Shown: one piece after another, positions 9,516-24,400 of the stretch
Layout of the letters: the number at the start of each line of letters is the position of its first letter
Numbering within the stretch: the stretch's first letter is position 1
Source: Larus michahellis
Lineage: Eukaryota; Chordata; Aves; Charadriiformes; Laridae
NCBI RefSeq assembly: GCF_964199755.1
Contig: NC_133897.1
Span: 55,624,442 to 55,688,441, forward strand
Reading direction: 5' to 3'
DNA length: 64,000 bases
The notes under the pieces: generated by a model
Database searches by the model: none
The model's input: the letters and a program-made list of their open reading frames with translations, nothing else
What the model was told of the DNA's origin: nothing
Made by a program: the position numbers and the translations under genes

Positions 9516-12500
9516 CAGCTAAAACCTATGGCTTTAGAGCCCTTATTGGATGAGATTTTTGTGTGTGTTCAGCCCTGTGAGTGCAGATGCAGAGAGCCAT
9601 CAGCAGTGGCTGGCATTCATTCTCCAACAATGCGACTCTTTTGAAACTTGCTGCGTTGGCAGTGATTTTGTATGAAGGCTTAGACATACACGATGCTGTC
9701 TGCAAGAAACACTGAACCATGGGGGTCTTCTGTACAGCACCACACCGAGGAAGAAGATGGATGCTGTAATCGCAAGAATCCAGAAACGTTTTCACTGAAA
9801 TACTCTCCTGTCATCTTTAAATCATTTGAGGAAAAAAAGTGGGTAGGAAATGGATCGTTTCCTGTACATGGACCAAAAAAATAACCAGGATACACCTACG
9901 GCAAACACAAACTGCTGTAAGTTTTCCCTAATATTTTGCTACATGTTTTTTTAAAAAAATAAATTATTTTCAGCAGTCTGACTAGCTGTAGATAGTGACT
10001 TTTTTTTGTTTTGTTTTCCCACGGCGACAACGATGTATGTGGAGACAACCATGCATACATCAGATGGCAGCAGCAACTCGCCCACTCTACTGATTTCTAG
10101 AGAGAACAAGTGTTGATTTGGAAAACCTTCAAAAAAGCTAGTCTGAGCCTACAAGCCACAATAGGAGGATAAGTATTTTGAAAATTTTTATGTTCTCTTT
10201 TCTATAGGTGAGCTTGAAACAGAGGTATAGGAAAAAGTCTCCAGGACTAAAGGGGCAAAACCTGAGTAGCAGTCCATGAGGAAATGAGATAAAATGGGCA
10301 ATTAAGTTTACTGCAGCCATAAAAAGCAAAAATTCTCTACTTCAGCCAGGTAACCTATGGTGCCTCTAAATAGGACATGCAGCACCACGGCACTCTCTGA
10401 CACCTACGTGCTCCATTACAAATGCTAGCTCATCTTCTCTTCAGTATCTGCAGATTACACTCTAAATTTAAACCTAAGTCACTAAATGTAGTATGTGAGT
10501 TTGATGGATAAATGCATAATTGAAAGGACACTAGCTCCTACAGCCATCAAATAGAAAAGCAGAGCTTTGTTAATTCTTTCATAAAACGTATCCAACACAA
10601 AAGAGAGCTCTGTATTATTTCCTTGGAAAATTTAAAGCTTGAGATAGTATGTCCTGCCTGTTTCTCATAGTGCAGATATTTCCATAGGACTAAAGGCTAC
10701 GTGGAAGAGAACAAGTACAAGACTAGAAACTATGATAAAAGATAAGTTATTTTTTCCTACACTAAAGTCTTAGTTGCTACAGAAAATGGTAAGGTTATTA
10801 ATTCATTGGAACTCTGTTAATGGCTTGCAATAATACTAACCCAATGTGGTAATATATGGCAGTTAGGTATTTTCCACAGGATTTTTATACTACATCAAGG
10901 TCTTTTGTTGTGTAAATGCCAATGTACATAATCACCTCCTCCACAGGAGGTGACTAACCTGGGGTTTAGGAAGATATGAAGTAATATATGTATGCATCAT
11001 TTACTCCCACATAGATCGGTGGCATTTAAAAAAATCAAGGACGATGTGCATTTCTGTACTTCTGAACTGGTACAAAACAGCGATGTATTGTGATACATGG
11101 CTATGTGCCTAGTGTTGCTCAGAAAATACAAAGTGGTATCTCACACTAAGCAGTAGTATAAAGATTCTGAAGATATATATGCAAACTCCACAAAATACTG
11201 TAATAAACTTTCTAAAAGGGCTTTAAGTGTTTTAGCACCTGGACAAGTTTGATGAAAACATATTGCAATTACTCTACAAAGCATTTACTCTAAACCCCAC
11301 AGAAGTCCTGGGGGAAATGTCTGGAACCATATTCTTACACACACAGAGAGTGTAAAAATCCTTTATTTAACTGAATAGTACCTTATTTCTAGAGGGTCGA
11401 CCTGATCTTAGTAGATTTCTTTGTGAAGTTAAAAGTAGCAACTGAAAGTGAAGATTTGCCCCTCCTTTTTATCTTCCTTAAGTACACCAGTTAACATAGG
11501 CTACACAAGAGAAACAGGACATTATTGTACTGTCTGTGACAGATAAATGTGTATCTGGAAACACCAATGGTTATGGCAGATAATTAAGAATAAAGGTCTG
11601 TTCCAAATTAAATCTATAGCAGGCATTAATGCATTTCCGTGGGAAAGGGAACAGAGCATAAATGTAAAAGACTGTGTTTTCACAGCAGTCTAGACTTCTC
11701 TAATGGTCAGCGACAGTGGCCCACATATCCCTGCAGTCCCATTCCTTGCCTTGTTGCTGGCTCCAGAGCTTTTCAGACCTTTCCCTTAGTCATTTCTGCG
11801 TGTTGAGTCTGCAGAAAACTAACCTGACGAACGAGCAAACGATTTTCTGCTGACTTACTGTGCTGAGTCCCCTGAGTACAGGGCTGCTGCAAGAGAGACA
11901 CAGGCGGGCAGGAGCTGGATAGCTTTATGTTGCCGGAGTTATTTCAGATTGCTCAGGAACATACAGCCTTTGAGCAATTTGCTTAACTTTAAACTAAGTA
12001 ATCCCACTAAGTGCTACTTCAAGTTCAGCTAGCAAGCAACTCTGTTACTTAAAGAATTAATACTATCTCAGCCAGTAACTATCTTACTTGCTAATGATGG
12101 TTGATGTATTCATGCGCGTGGCCTCCAGCCAGTCTAATTTGATTTTTAAAACGCTGTCTTTAAGTTACTGCAGCTTTCTGGAAGTCACAAAAAAAAGCTA
12201 TGGGCATAAATTATGAATATGGCTTTCAATACTCTTTTCCACACCTACAACTCCAATTACTTTGTGAAAAATGTATGAATTTGCTAGCAGCTAGTTCTTT
12301 CAATCCAGTCATCCATCACAAATATGAGAAGACCTAAAAGAAAGCAAGATAACACATGTAGCGTTTCTGATAACTTTTTAATGTTGGTTCATATTTTGTT
12401 TGGAAAGGAGGTTTGCCATGTTTGTATTTTTCTTTACATCATCATCATGCTGTTAAAACAATGTCTAATACAAAATATTCCTATTATTCCTACTCAGTAA

Positions 12501-14264
12501 TATTTGACATTGAGGGAGTTACTGTAAAAATAAGTGAACATGGACTGGTAATAGAGTAAACAAACCTAAGCAAAAGGGAGCACTAAACATGTAACTGCAG
12601 TTACTGTCAGAGCTTACATACACACCCCTGTTCTTTACAGTTTATGGAATGTCGCATTTGGTAATAATTGTAGTTTTCACTCCTAGTCATAATATTCAAA
12701 ATACTAATGTTGATGTTAAAGCAGTCAGAGAGTCTACCATACATAGATGCACAGGCAATCAGTTTCAGTTAGGAAGTATTTTGATCTCTACTTCAGCACA
12801 AAGGTTACAAACGATAGCATGTTATCTGATAGCGCAGCGAAAACTGTGATAACTCATTGTACATGCAGCCCAAGGAATGAGGCGAAATAGTTGTGCAAAG
12901 TTAATTCTTTATAGTCCTGTGATTAGAACCCTAGGAGCTTTAATACGAATAAAATGGATAATCAGAGCATTTGTCTAGCCTGATTTGATTGCCATTTTTA
13001 CTTTTGTATCTAAATGTTGTGACTTAAAACCACCACCAGATGACAGTGTTCTAGAAGATTATGACTACCTCTCTACAGAGTCATTGTCAGTATTATAAAC
13101 GCAAAACTATACCAAGAGTGGGATGACAGTTTAAAAACATTCCGGTCAGGGAATTGACAAAAACCAAAGTTTCTATATCACCTGTATAATCATTCCACAT
13201 ACAAAGTATAGGCTGCTCTAAGTAACTTGCCAGGTATCAAATATTAAATTTCTTTACTGTGTGGCTGACTTCATGGCTGCTTAACAAACAGTCTATTTGC
13301 TGTTTGTTTGTGCAGTAATACATTCTCCTGTGGTGCCCAGATATTGGTCTGATCTCAGTGAAGGTAAAACTGAGCAAAAAGGTTCATTAATAGCCATTTG
13401 AATAAAGATAGTGAGTGACCTGAGGGAAAAGTCAGATTTGTGAGTGTGTTCAAAATGCACAAGGCTATGCAAAGAGCAAGGGCGGTGTCTGAGAAAGCTG
13501 CAAAGTAGCCTAAAGTCTGCACTTGTTCAAAGCGACAAGACAAGAAGAATTAACTCACTGCGGAGTGAGGAAAAGCTGACAGGCATTGCTGCTCTGCACC
13601 TTGGGAGGGAAAGGAAGCTCTCTGCTCTAGTGGGAAAGTTGTTCAGAGATCACATTTCAGGCCACACATCTCTCTCTTCAAAAGTACAAAGTGCAAGCCC
13701 AGGCATTGAAGACTACTAAGCACCACTGCAGTAAACTGGCTCACTAATTAGGACTGCAGGAGGAGGAAAATTATTTGGATTTATTCATCTGAAAGACCAT
13801 GAGCCATCTTTTTGTGAATGGGACTATAAAACATGGAGAGATTTAAAAGCGAGTGACAGAATTTTGTCCTGCAAGAGTCGTACTCTCCTAAAACAAAAAT
13901 CTTCACTTTATCACTACCTTGCTTAAGTGGCATTTCCTTTCTGCTTTGTGTAGAGCATCAAAACCTTCCTCCCAACTTCCATTTCACTTTAATTTTACTT
14001 TAAAAGCTCTGGGTGCCACAAAAAGGGAGACGATGCTATAAAACATCAGATCCTTTATATCAACAGTAATGCTAGTCACGAGTTTGATTTTAAATTAGCT
14101 GGCAGCACACTCTCACTTGAGTACTTTTATTTCTGTAATCACAATATTAAAAAAAAAAACAAACAAAACAAGCACAAAAACACCAACAAATCTTTATGGG
14201 CAAGAACCTTACATCTAAAAAGAGGAAAGAACTTGTTCCTGAAGGCAGAGCTTCTTCATGACAG

Positions 14265-14400
14265 AAGAGTCGGCTGGTTTCAAGGAGACCTGGGTTCTAT
14301 TCCCAGCCCTCCCAGTGCCCTGCTCACCCACCCCAGGCAAACTATTTTGCATCTCGGTGCTTCTACTGGTATTTTAATCAAGAACAATGATGCTACCCAA
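14265..14400 (+). mobile_element. MIR-like SINE relic
   Basis: The order of motifs is that of a MIR core. 'gacctgggttctattccca' corresponds to the tRNA-derived B-box region. It is followed by 'ccaggcaaactattttgcat' and 'ctcggtgcttc', matching the consensus run 'GGGCAAGTTACTTAACCTCT...GTGCCTC'. The copy is strongly diverged, as expected for an ancient amniote SINE in a bird. Ends are approximate. Confidence 0.6.
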
Positions 14401-15664
14401 TTTCCTGCAAACACATGGTTAGTTTTCTTCCTTGCTTGCCCAACTGCTGATAGAAAGGTCAAAGGAATGACTGCTTATTTAGATGCTTTTTAAAAATACT
14501 GATATACACATTCATAAGACACAGTTGTCTCCCTGCTGGGATTTTTCTGATTCTATGATAATGTTTTCCCCTTAAGCACTGTCATTAAGAAACAGCAAAT
14601 GATTTTGCTTAATCATTTTTAGTCAGCAGAGCTAGGAACACATGCAAAGTTTTTGAGACACTGAGGTTATTCAGTTGAGTAGAGCTAAAAAACTAGTTTA
14701 ATTTCTGTGATCCCCTTAGCTAAAGTGTGGAACATCTAAAACCACATCACTGGAGATGCTACACCCAGCAGAACTCACTGCTGAGGAAAATCACTGAGTC
14801 ACAGCATGACAGATTCTTAAAGAGGTATACTGAATAACATTTGCAACTACTAAGGTACACATCTATTTCAAGGAGAACCAGGAAGTATTTTTCCCAATTA
14901 CAATACTGTATATTTTGATTGTCATTAAGGAAAGCATTCACTTTCCTTCGGCAGTATCAAATTTATGAAACTGATGAATGCAGAATACAGAAAACGGTGA
15001 TTTAGGAATAATTATTCTACTTCCCTGCATCACAGTTTCTAGAATCTACAAAACAGAACAAATAACACATTTTTGTTCTGTGATTATGCAAAGCCATGAC
15101 ATATAAAAGCACAAATACAATAGTTTTATGTAGCTAGATCTATCAATTAGTGCTTCAGTTCAGGACATGTGAAGGTTATGAATCTTTAAGAACACTCGAC
15201 CAATTTCAGATTAGGAATTTATCAGTATTTAAGATAATATCCTGACACTGCTATACGGTTTCTTGAGTATTGTCATACTGTAAATTCCCTACTACTCTTA
15301 CTTTTCAAGTGTTTTGGAGGGAAGTGCTTCTCATCCTCCTTAACTTGTTTTTCTAGCTCCTGGGATTTACTACAAGCTTTGCCACCCACTGAGTAGAGTG
15401 GAATATCTGGCTGAAGAGACTGAGGTCTTTAGGGCTGAAATTCCTTTCATGTCTGACCTACTTCTCAATGACTGGCCCATAGGGCACTTCTACATGAAGA
15501 AGAGTAACTTACCTTTCAGTTGAAAATAGTGAACGCTTCATCACCTCTGCTGAACTACTACAGCAGCAGAGTTATTATTCAGTGTTAATTTGCATACATG
15601 ATATCTGGCTTTCTTAAAGTGCTTTAGAAACAAATGCATAGTAGGTCTGATGGTATGACCATAA

Positions 15665-15770
15665 AATAAACACAAGTCATTTTACAGGTGAGTAAAGTGA
15701 GTTCTGGAAAACTCAAGATACTACACGGCAACTTAGTGGTGGATATGAAACTGAAACATGGATCATTTGA
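15665..15770 (-). mobile_element. MIR-like SINE relic, minus strand
   Basis: The plus strand reads 'cattttacaggtgagtaaag' and then, a few dozen bases on, 'aacttagtggtggatatgaa'. This follows the reverse-complement MIR pattern 'CATTTTACAGATGAGGAAACTGAGG ... CTAGTAAGTGGCAGAGC'. It is an old, diverged copy with approximate ends. Confidence 0.5.
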
Positions 15771-16309
15771 TGGTGTTCCCAGATTTATCATTTAAAATGT
15801 TTTTAACCCTGTGCTCTAGAAGACATCCTTACTTAATTGCATACACACATAATGAAAAGAGATGCTCCCCTTCTTGTATTCTTATGCTATTTCATAGTCT
15901 CTAGGAGCTCACCTATACGTAAGGATGATATGCTGGCATGCTTCCTTTCTATTATCCCCCCTCGCTTGCAAAGAAATACTGCCAATGCAGAATCTTGAGA
16001 TGTGAAGCATTTCTTTGACTTGAGAAAACTATTATTTAAAAGGAAGCGATTACCAAACTGCCCAGAATGCTCCAACTAACTACGTAATTTTGCATCTTCA
16101 TCTGTTAACATGCACTATTTTAAATTAAACTAAAACTCTAATCATCAGATTGTTCTCTCTTGCCTTATTATGTCACTTTGATTACACACTCCTCTCACAC
16201 ATGAAGTTTTTCGCTGCTTATTGTGAAAAGGCCATTGGGTTTGGCTTAACAAATACAAGGTACAGCTCACCGCATAGTTATGTTTAACTATAATATAAAA
16301 TATACCTTC

Positions 16310-16370
16310 TTGATTTATTAAAATAAAATATTCCTTATTAAATTTTTAATATAAAATATTCCTTATTGAT
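16310..16370 (+). repeat. Short AT-rich direct duplication
   Basis: The segment 'aaaatattccttatt' occurs twice about 28 bases apart, each copy preceded by similar AT-rich sequence. This looks like a small local tandem duplication in AT-rich DNA. Confidence 0.6.
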
Positions 16371-19300
16371 GAGTGTGTTTATTAAAATGGATCACTTACC
16401 TTCTAAATGGCAAAATACCGTTTTTCCAACTACCCAAAGTAAACTCTGATGCCTGTACTTGAAGTATTACAATGTCACATTTCCAGAGGAAAAAAAAACA
16501 CTTAAAAAAACCCTATCACCAGAAAACAGTGACAAGTCTTCACACAAGTACTTCCTCTGGTAATTTGCTTCAATACATCTGGATTTTCCTGTGGCACTGA
16601 AAGGGGAGGGGGTGTGAACCTAAGGGTTACAGTTATGCAGTCCAATTTATAGTAAATGCAGTATGAACTCAAACTATTATATCAAGAAAAACTAAGCTGA
16701 CCTCAACTTGTCCTCCAGCACCTGAAACTTCATTTGGAATGACATCTGTGGGAGATAAGACGAAAGAGATGCTGAGTTGATGGGGACTGCCTCAGTATTA
16801 AACTGATTTGAACGGATTTCAGGCAATTTGATTATTATTTCCAACCCTGCCAGGTCCTTCTTATGAAACCAGCAGCCATATTGTGTGCTTCTCATTCTGA
16901 TTTAGCAGCAATTTGCATGCAACTGAAGAAACTCAAGAGTTATGATGCAAGTCACTGTTTACGAAAGAATTTACAGTGTGATTTTTACTCCGTGAATCTA
17001 TTATATTAAACGTACGCGATAATACTTATTCACAGAAGTGCTATACTGAATTATTTACCAGAGATGAAGGCCAGACCCTGTTCTCAGGCAGGGGAGACTG
17101 CTGTGGATACTTAGGTCAGAATACACAGAACTCATGGAAACCCTGAGATGTAATTCTATCTCCTACTGGTAATGACTAGAATGGAGACATGTTATTTAGT
17201 CTTTGATTTCCAAGCGTAAAGCGTTGCATGTTCTTCTATTATCCTACCTTATTCAGTTCATCCCTTTAACTATCTAAACTAGCAAGAAATGTTGTTCTAC
17301 ATCACGTAGCTCCCTGGACCTCTGTTCAACTCATTCTTCAATATAAAGTGCTGCAATCCAAAACATCAAGATAATCTTGTAGTTAGGACCCTGAGAGAAG
17401 AGAAAAAGCCCATTACGGTCTGAAAGTTTTGCACACAGTTAAAATTTCATAATTATACTATAAATATGCACACAAATACTTAGAAGGAAGGCATAACTTC
17501 CTTTTGGCTCTGTTCAGACACTGTAAGAAAGATAACTCTTCACTTGCTGTCATAATGCATTAACCGTTGTCATGCTATTATAGAATTCTTGTTGAAAGCC
17601 TACTCTAAATCTAACAGTTTGCACTGAAAATGTTTCATGCAGTATTTTACCCTCTTCTTCCATGTACTAAAAATCGCTTTCTTTAAATTAATCTAATTAA
17701 GCACAATATGAAGGTTCATTCATTAATTTTATTATTCAAAATATTTTTCTAGATATTTAATTCTTTAGAGTCTAGAGGTCCAAACTTTTGCTAGTCCATT
17801 AGGGACAATACTAAGCAAGTAACATGCTGCAGGTAAGATCAAATTTTGTTCTTGCCAACCCCTGTTACAACCTTTTAATTTCTTATAGCTATGAACAATG
17901 TCATAAAGTCTCATTGGGTAATACACTGCCCAAAAGCCACGTGGGGGGCTTGGGATCTTCTGGTGTAGTCCATGTAGCACATGCTCAAGCAGGAGCCACA
18001 CAGCAAGGTTAGGTATAGGGAGGTAACTGTGGACTATTATGAAATAACAAACCACCATGAATGAGACTACTTTAGCTTCTGTGGTGTCGGTAATCTAGAG
18101 TACACAGTGCATACTTACAAAACATTCTCTTGTTGCCATTACTTTACAGCCAGCAAACCAGCCATGAAGCTATCAAGCAGTTTTGGACATGACTCCTCTT
18201 ACCTAAGCAGCCTGAAATACTTCAGAATCAAGGTGGTGCTTCTCTGGAGTTCAAAGGAGAAATTGCGGCTTCAGGAGAACACCTAGTCTCCAAAACCAAA
18301 ACTGGAAAAGCAGACATCACACAGGTAAACACAGTGGTTGCTCAACACAAGCCTCAGAGCAAAGAGAACAGATAGGTGGTTGACTGCGAAAATCCAGAGC
18401 AGAGAGACAAGTACACGGACAGTCTTCAAATCACTCTTTGTCCAAAAATGAATAAAATTTCTGAATTTTAAGTTCAAAAATTTGCACTTTTTGAATGCCG
18501 TTTTCTCATTTTTTAGTCCTGATTTGCAAACAAACAAATCCAGTTGCATCATTCATGCAGAAATGCCCTGAGAAGATAAAAGCAAAAAGGATCAAATCAA
18601 AAGCTTTGTTACACGGTGCAAACGAAATAATGAAGCAGGAGAGAGTTCCCTCGTGCTTATTTGAGAAGACTTACCACTGCACACAAGAAATTTAACTCCT
18701 ATGAAATAAACTCCATTAATGACAACTAGTAATTTTACTTCTAGTTAGTGAAACTAATTTCATTTTTGCTGTAGTGGAAGAATTTTCTTGTTTTGTGAAT
18801 TTAGTCTAACACTAAGACTGCTCAAAGGCGAAGGCTGTTCAAAGACAGAAATACCGAAAGAACGGAAAACAGGTTTGCCTCCAATGTTTCCAGCGAAGAT
18901 TAATTTTAGGAGGAGAGGGAGAAGAATGCAAATGCTGAATACACTTAAAAGGCTTGCTGACTGAAATGACACACTCCCTTTAAGAATGAGAAACATATCA
19001 AGTGCATTAGTTAACACAGAAAACATTTCTAGTTTTTAAATCAAAACCAAGAATTGTCTGCTTTTTAACATCATCTTGACTGTTGTATTTTAGATACTTA
19101 AGGCTACTTTTGTTTGTTGGCATATTTGGAAATAGGGGAAAGTATAAATACTGAGAATATAAACTATGAACATAATTCGAAATGGGACTCAAAAATCAGA
19201 CCTCGCAGTGCAAATGCAGAAGAGACGAAGGATCAGAAAATGGCATCACTGTAGAGATAACAGCACGTTATTGAGAAATGAGAGCAGTGGCACTGCCTAA

Positions 19301-19569
19301 TGTTAAGGACATGAGTATCAGGTCTTCAGTATATCAACATAATAATCTTCACATCTTTGTGATCCTGACCTTCTGCGCTCTTTTATTATAGCAACTTACA
19401 GTAAGAACCTACTCCCCGCCGGCGAGAGGCTACAAACAGCAGCAGCTTTAATCGGCTGACTAGGAATAACAGCTTATACTTTTGCACCTACTCTTCTCTC
19501 TTCTTACCTTTACTATGCCCCTACAAACTCCACTCCTTTCTCTTTTCTGTGCTAAACCAAAGAGGTCTC

Positions 19570-19795
19570 AGTCTTGGGTTTTGGCCAGCTGCCTGGCTTA
19601 GGGTGGAGAGCAGCCACTTCCTTGGTGGCCAGCCAGTAGTGGCATTGCCCCCTCACCGCTCGGGCACCTGGCAGCCCATGGTGTCCCCCACCAGCTGCTG
19701 ACCTTGTACAGACTTAGCACCACGCCAGCAACCGGCTGGCGTCAGAGCGGCTGGGTGAGCCACTGCCCTCACTTCCCAGGCACTATGTTGGGCTT
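19570..19795. other. Isolated GC-rich patch
   Basis: About 225 bases of GC-rich sequence stand out in AT-rich intergenic DNA, with repeated 'gccagc' and 'ctggc' words and several CpGs. I could not assign it to a gene or repeat family. It may be a remnant of an old element or a small regulatory element. Confidence 0.3.
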
Positions 19796-21388
19796 CTAAA
19801 CGGTTATTTGTCACTATCAAGGGAATGATTTCAAATTAAAAGCCTTTTTTGGATACAAAATCTACAAGCAAAAATTCTCACACCTTAACCTAGCACAGTC
19901 AAGGGCAGATGTAAAACAGTTTACTTCAGTTTTGCCCTTTAATCTTACATTAATTTGCCCAAAAATAGAGCCAGTAAGTAAAATAATTGCATCTAAGAAA
20001 AGCTTAGATGAGTTTCGGTTCAGTGTCTTCCTTACAACTGATTTTCTTGATCTCAATAATTTCTGGGGTAACTTTTTACAAAACATCTCTTAGTAGACTT
20101 TCTGGATGCTACTCTCTTAAATCTGACAAATAAGAACAAGTGCAACCCTCAAATAGCTAATTTGAACTAAGAGTTTTTACTGCTTTTCTTCATCCAGCAT
20201 GAAAGCTTCTATTTTTTTTCTCCTGGGGCGCTTTTTTTTTTTCCAGGAAAAGGCATGCATGTTTTAACAGTAACAACATATAGATAGGAAGCCACTTTCT
20301 TCCTGTTCCAGGGTATACTCCAGGCATTACTTGTACATTTATCGATGACAAATTATAAGGAATACAACAACTATTATGTAAGTTTCAAGCAACCAAATTT
20401 TAGTCATATCAACCCGTATTTTTATGTTTAGTTAGCAGTTATCATCCTACTGGTTATGTTTGGTACCATCTTTTACAAGCAACCCAGTCAAACGTCCTCT
20501 CCATAACACACAAAAGTAGATAAATGCAGGTGCAGAACTGGTTGTTCTAAAAATGAACGTGGCTGTCTTGCTTACCAGGAATTGAGAAGTGTGGTATTTC
20601 CCTCAGAAAACAGGCAAAGCTTGAAAAGTCAGCACAGAGCTTACTTATGCTGGTCCGGTGACTATTTAAATTTCTTCTCAAAGGTTTTTGAAGTAAAGCA
20701 GACATGGAGAGTTAGGAGAATACTGTGACATCTTCAGTGAATGAGTAACCTAGCAGCATGAAATGGTTATTCAAATAATTGTCTGTCATTAGACACTGTA
20801 ACCTGTTTGAGATTCCATTTAGTCTAGTTTTAATATTTAATTTGTTAGTACATGATGTTCTGGTTTATACATATTGCATGTATGTGTATTTTCTATATAT
20901 ATGAATAAAAGTTACAATTTCTTTTGGTTCTTTAAAGGATTCTTAAATTGCTGGATTAACCCATTCTATTTTTATTAATAAATCCTAAAAGTATTTGGTT
21001 TTGGCCTGAAGTAATTAAAGAATCTGATGTCTACAACAAAGCAGCAAAACTAAGTTGTTGCATAAAAGCTTAAGGTGTGGTTTGAAGTATAGCTCTGCTC
21101 TGAAAAATTGCTGTAAAAACAGTATGAAAAAAAAAAATAATCCATATTTGTTGTGCCTTGGTTCTGACACCTGATGCGCTTTTTGTAGTCATGTAGAGAG
21201 TTTGGGTTTGGGGGTGTGTGGGGGTTTGTTGTTTGGGCTTTTTTTTTTCCCCAAAACTGACAGGCCTGCAACCCAACCTTGGCTCCTGTAGTCACCCAGC
21301 ATTATTTCTTGCTCATGTCTCACTTCCTGTAACAAAAGTTCTCCCTGCCAAACAGTGTCCTCAGTACAGTTGTGTAATCCCGTGTTGG

Positions 21389-21411
21389 TTTTTTTTTTTT
21401 TTTTTTTTTTT
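21389..21411. repeat. Poly(T) run
   Basis: A run of about 23 thymines on the plus strand, with no clear element body next to it. It could be the tail of an unrecognised minus-strand retroposed sequence. Confidence 0.8.
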
Positions 21412-24400
21412 AAAGTGATGCCCTTGGTGACACCTGTGCAAGCTGAGCTGAGGTTGCATAAGTAACCAACTGGCTCTCTTAACTGGATGCTAATAAACAA
21501 GTCTGCACAAGAAAACTGTAATCCAGTTTGTGTGTGCTCTCTCTCTTTTTTTAGCTGAGCTGGTCGGAATAATTAGTAAGTGTACAAAATATTCAGGCAT
21601 GAATCATCACAAAAGTTACTGGATCTCCTTTTGAGTGCTACAGCAATGTTGAGCAAGACTGTCATGTCACTCTTCAGAATTAAATCATGCCTGAAAGTAG
21701 AACTGGCCAGTGTATATATATATATTGGAGGGATATCTGCTGCTTTTACATTTGCTCAGCCTAGAAACAGTAGGACAGATTCTTTCCCTTGCACCATCTA
21801 TAGCTTTGATTACCCTGTTTCAGTCGGTTTGACTTTTGCTAATAAAATTCAAGAAGTCTCACAGATTTGCATAGGTGTAATTTAGGATGTCCCTTAGCAA
21901 CCGTGATTATTTGCATGATCATCTTAAAAAACCCTGAAAAGGCAAAAACAAAGCCTTAGAAAGTGCAAGCAATCTTTTCTACTTCATGTATCAAATACAG
22001 AATTCTACAATGTTGAAGGTTTTTTTAGATCAGAACTGCGCGTTAAATACAGAAATATAAAAACTTGCTTTTTACTCCTAGGTCACAAAGGTTGAGCTGC
22101 CATAACCCTCAGAGGATTCAACATGAAGTAAACCTAGAGATCAATTTTCTACAAAATCTAAGTAATCTAATTAGTGTGAGCTCTAAAATGCAATGTACAT
22201 TTAAAGGAATATTATCGATTTCACTTAGTTTAATTAATTTGTTTAAATATTTCCAAATTACACATCCACTTTTCAGTCTGGCCAGTTCTCATGTTACAAC
22301 TAGACTTCTGGAGCCTTCTAATAGCTTCACTCTCTAGCCGAATAAAAGATCCACATATTGTCATAAGAAAGACTGAAGAGGGACATGCTACAATACAATC
22401 TTAAGACAAATGATTAAATTAAAGACAAATATCAACAGGTTAGACTTTACAGACAAGGAAGACATAGCTTAAACTGTATTTAATTTAAATAAAGTAAGTA
22501 TTAGGAACATTTCTGGGACTTTTTCACATTTTTCTTCTTCCTCGTTGTTTTATTGTGTTTGAATTCCATTAGCATAGCATTTCTCTGAAATGTTAAGAAT
22601 AGGAACTTCTTTTTTTAAAAAACAAATGTATAGTATAATAGTCCTAAAATTTCAAGCATTGGAGCTACTATTGGCTCTAATCATGACTTGGCAAAGCTGT
22701 TTTTGCTCTAGACCTTGGGTGCATGTACCTTATAGACAAATATTACCTAATTCCCAGTCTTCCAAAGTTTGTACGTATGCTGATTTTCAAACGGGCTGTT
22801 TCTCTCAGTGGTGCTGAGCATCCACAGCTGCCAATGACTAAAGTGGCAGTATCTGCTCAGGAGTTGGAAAAAAACTGGCCCAAAAGGAAATTTGATTAAG
22901 TCTGCAAAGATGCAAACTTACCATTGACTGGCTTCTGTGAGCAATATACAGATTTCACAATTTCTAAAGTGCAGTACAGAGCTTGACATTTAAAATTTAA
23001 ATTTCAGTGTCGTTTTGCTTCTCCAGTTTAACAGTACTTGTACGAAGGAAGCATCCACCTTCACCTTCAAATAATGATGCAAATTAACATCACATACACC
23101 AACAGAGAAGTGCACTGCAGCAGCAAGCAGCAGCCTGCAGCATAGAGGCTCCAGACTAATGGAAAGGAAGCATCTCCCTCAGTTGGGCTTTCAGTTACTC
23201 CATTTGGTTGTTTTTTAAATGCATTAGACAGAGGGTCAATTTTGTTGCTGAAAAAAATTAGATGGAGGCTCAGTGAAGCTATTTTTGTGATACAGAGAAT
23301 CTGTGCCCTTGAGATTTTGAAGACAACTGTAAGAGAGTGCTTCCTTCAGGTAGGAAGCAAAAATAAAAGAGTATTTTAATTTTTATTGTATTTTCTAAAG
23401 AAGACAAAAAACACAGTAGATATGTCTTAGCTATATTAGTAATTTGTTCACCTCAGCATACCTAGTGGGAACGCTGTAGTAGCTGAAGATAATTTGGGTT
23501 GTGGGGATATCAGGCATAGGAGCGTTCTGATAAATGCCCATTAGATTTTAGCGTGTTATAAAATCTAAATGTATTGAAAAGTCATATTTAAATCGTACAT
23601 TTTAATGATGTTGCTAAATTTAAAAAATATATCAGGCATCAGAAATATGACTAAGAAAAACACATGAGTACATACTAAAAGATCCCCAAGTTTACTCACT
23701 TGTGCTTAATATAGACACTGCTCATTATTTTTGCTAACTCAGCACAAGTATGTAAGAGTGAGGTGATTTCCTCTATGTGGCTTGTGGATCATCAGCAGGA
23801 TCAACTAGCACTTACTCAGTCTCTTTTACACACAAAAGAATAGATCATGACTTCAGACTGAGTTTTCAAGAATGATATTTAGTGTAGGATATTGTCAACA
23901 TTTCTACATATATCAAACAGAACATACAGACATTTAAAACTATATCTATCCGGTCTGTAAGGACAACGATACATGGATCTCTAGTTGTTTTTACAATGGC
24001 ATGAAAAGCTGTATATGAAAATTAAATATACTGCTATGTATAATATAAAAGCTTTCAAATTTTAAAGTAAAACACTAGGTTTTAAATTAATTTTTTCAGA
24101 ATATAGCTTCACTCTCTGAAAAAAAAAGGTTTCCCACTAACTCTCAGTCCACAAACCTTGTTAAGATATTTCATAATTTATCTACATCTAAATGGGATGG
24201 ATCGAAATAATGCCAGTATCTTCCCCTTATTTCTTATTTAACAAGCTGATCTTTGGACACTGGTCAGAGCACTCTAGTGCTTAAAATTTTACTGCATAAA
24301 AGTGGACACTAATCCATAGCAATTAAAAAAATCTTCCTATAAACACATTCTAAACATAAAACACAACATTCTAGTACTTACCTTATTTCTAAAAGACTTA

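Noticed and set aside
19620-19640. Second CTCF-like word near 'ccagccagtagtggc'
   Set aside because: It fails the core consensus at two positions, so I do not call it a site.
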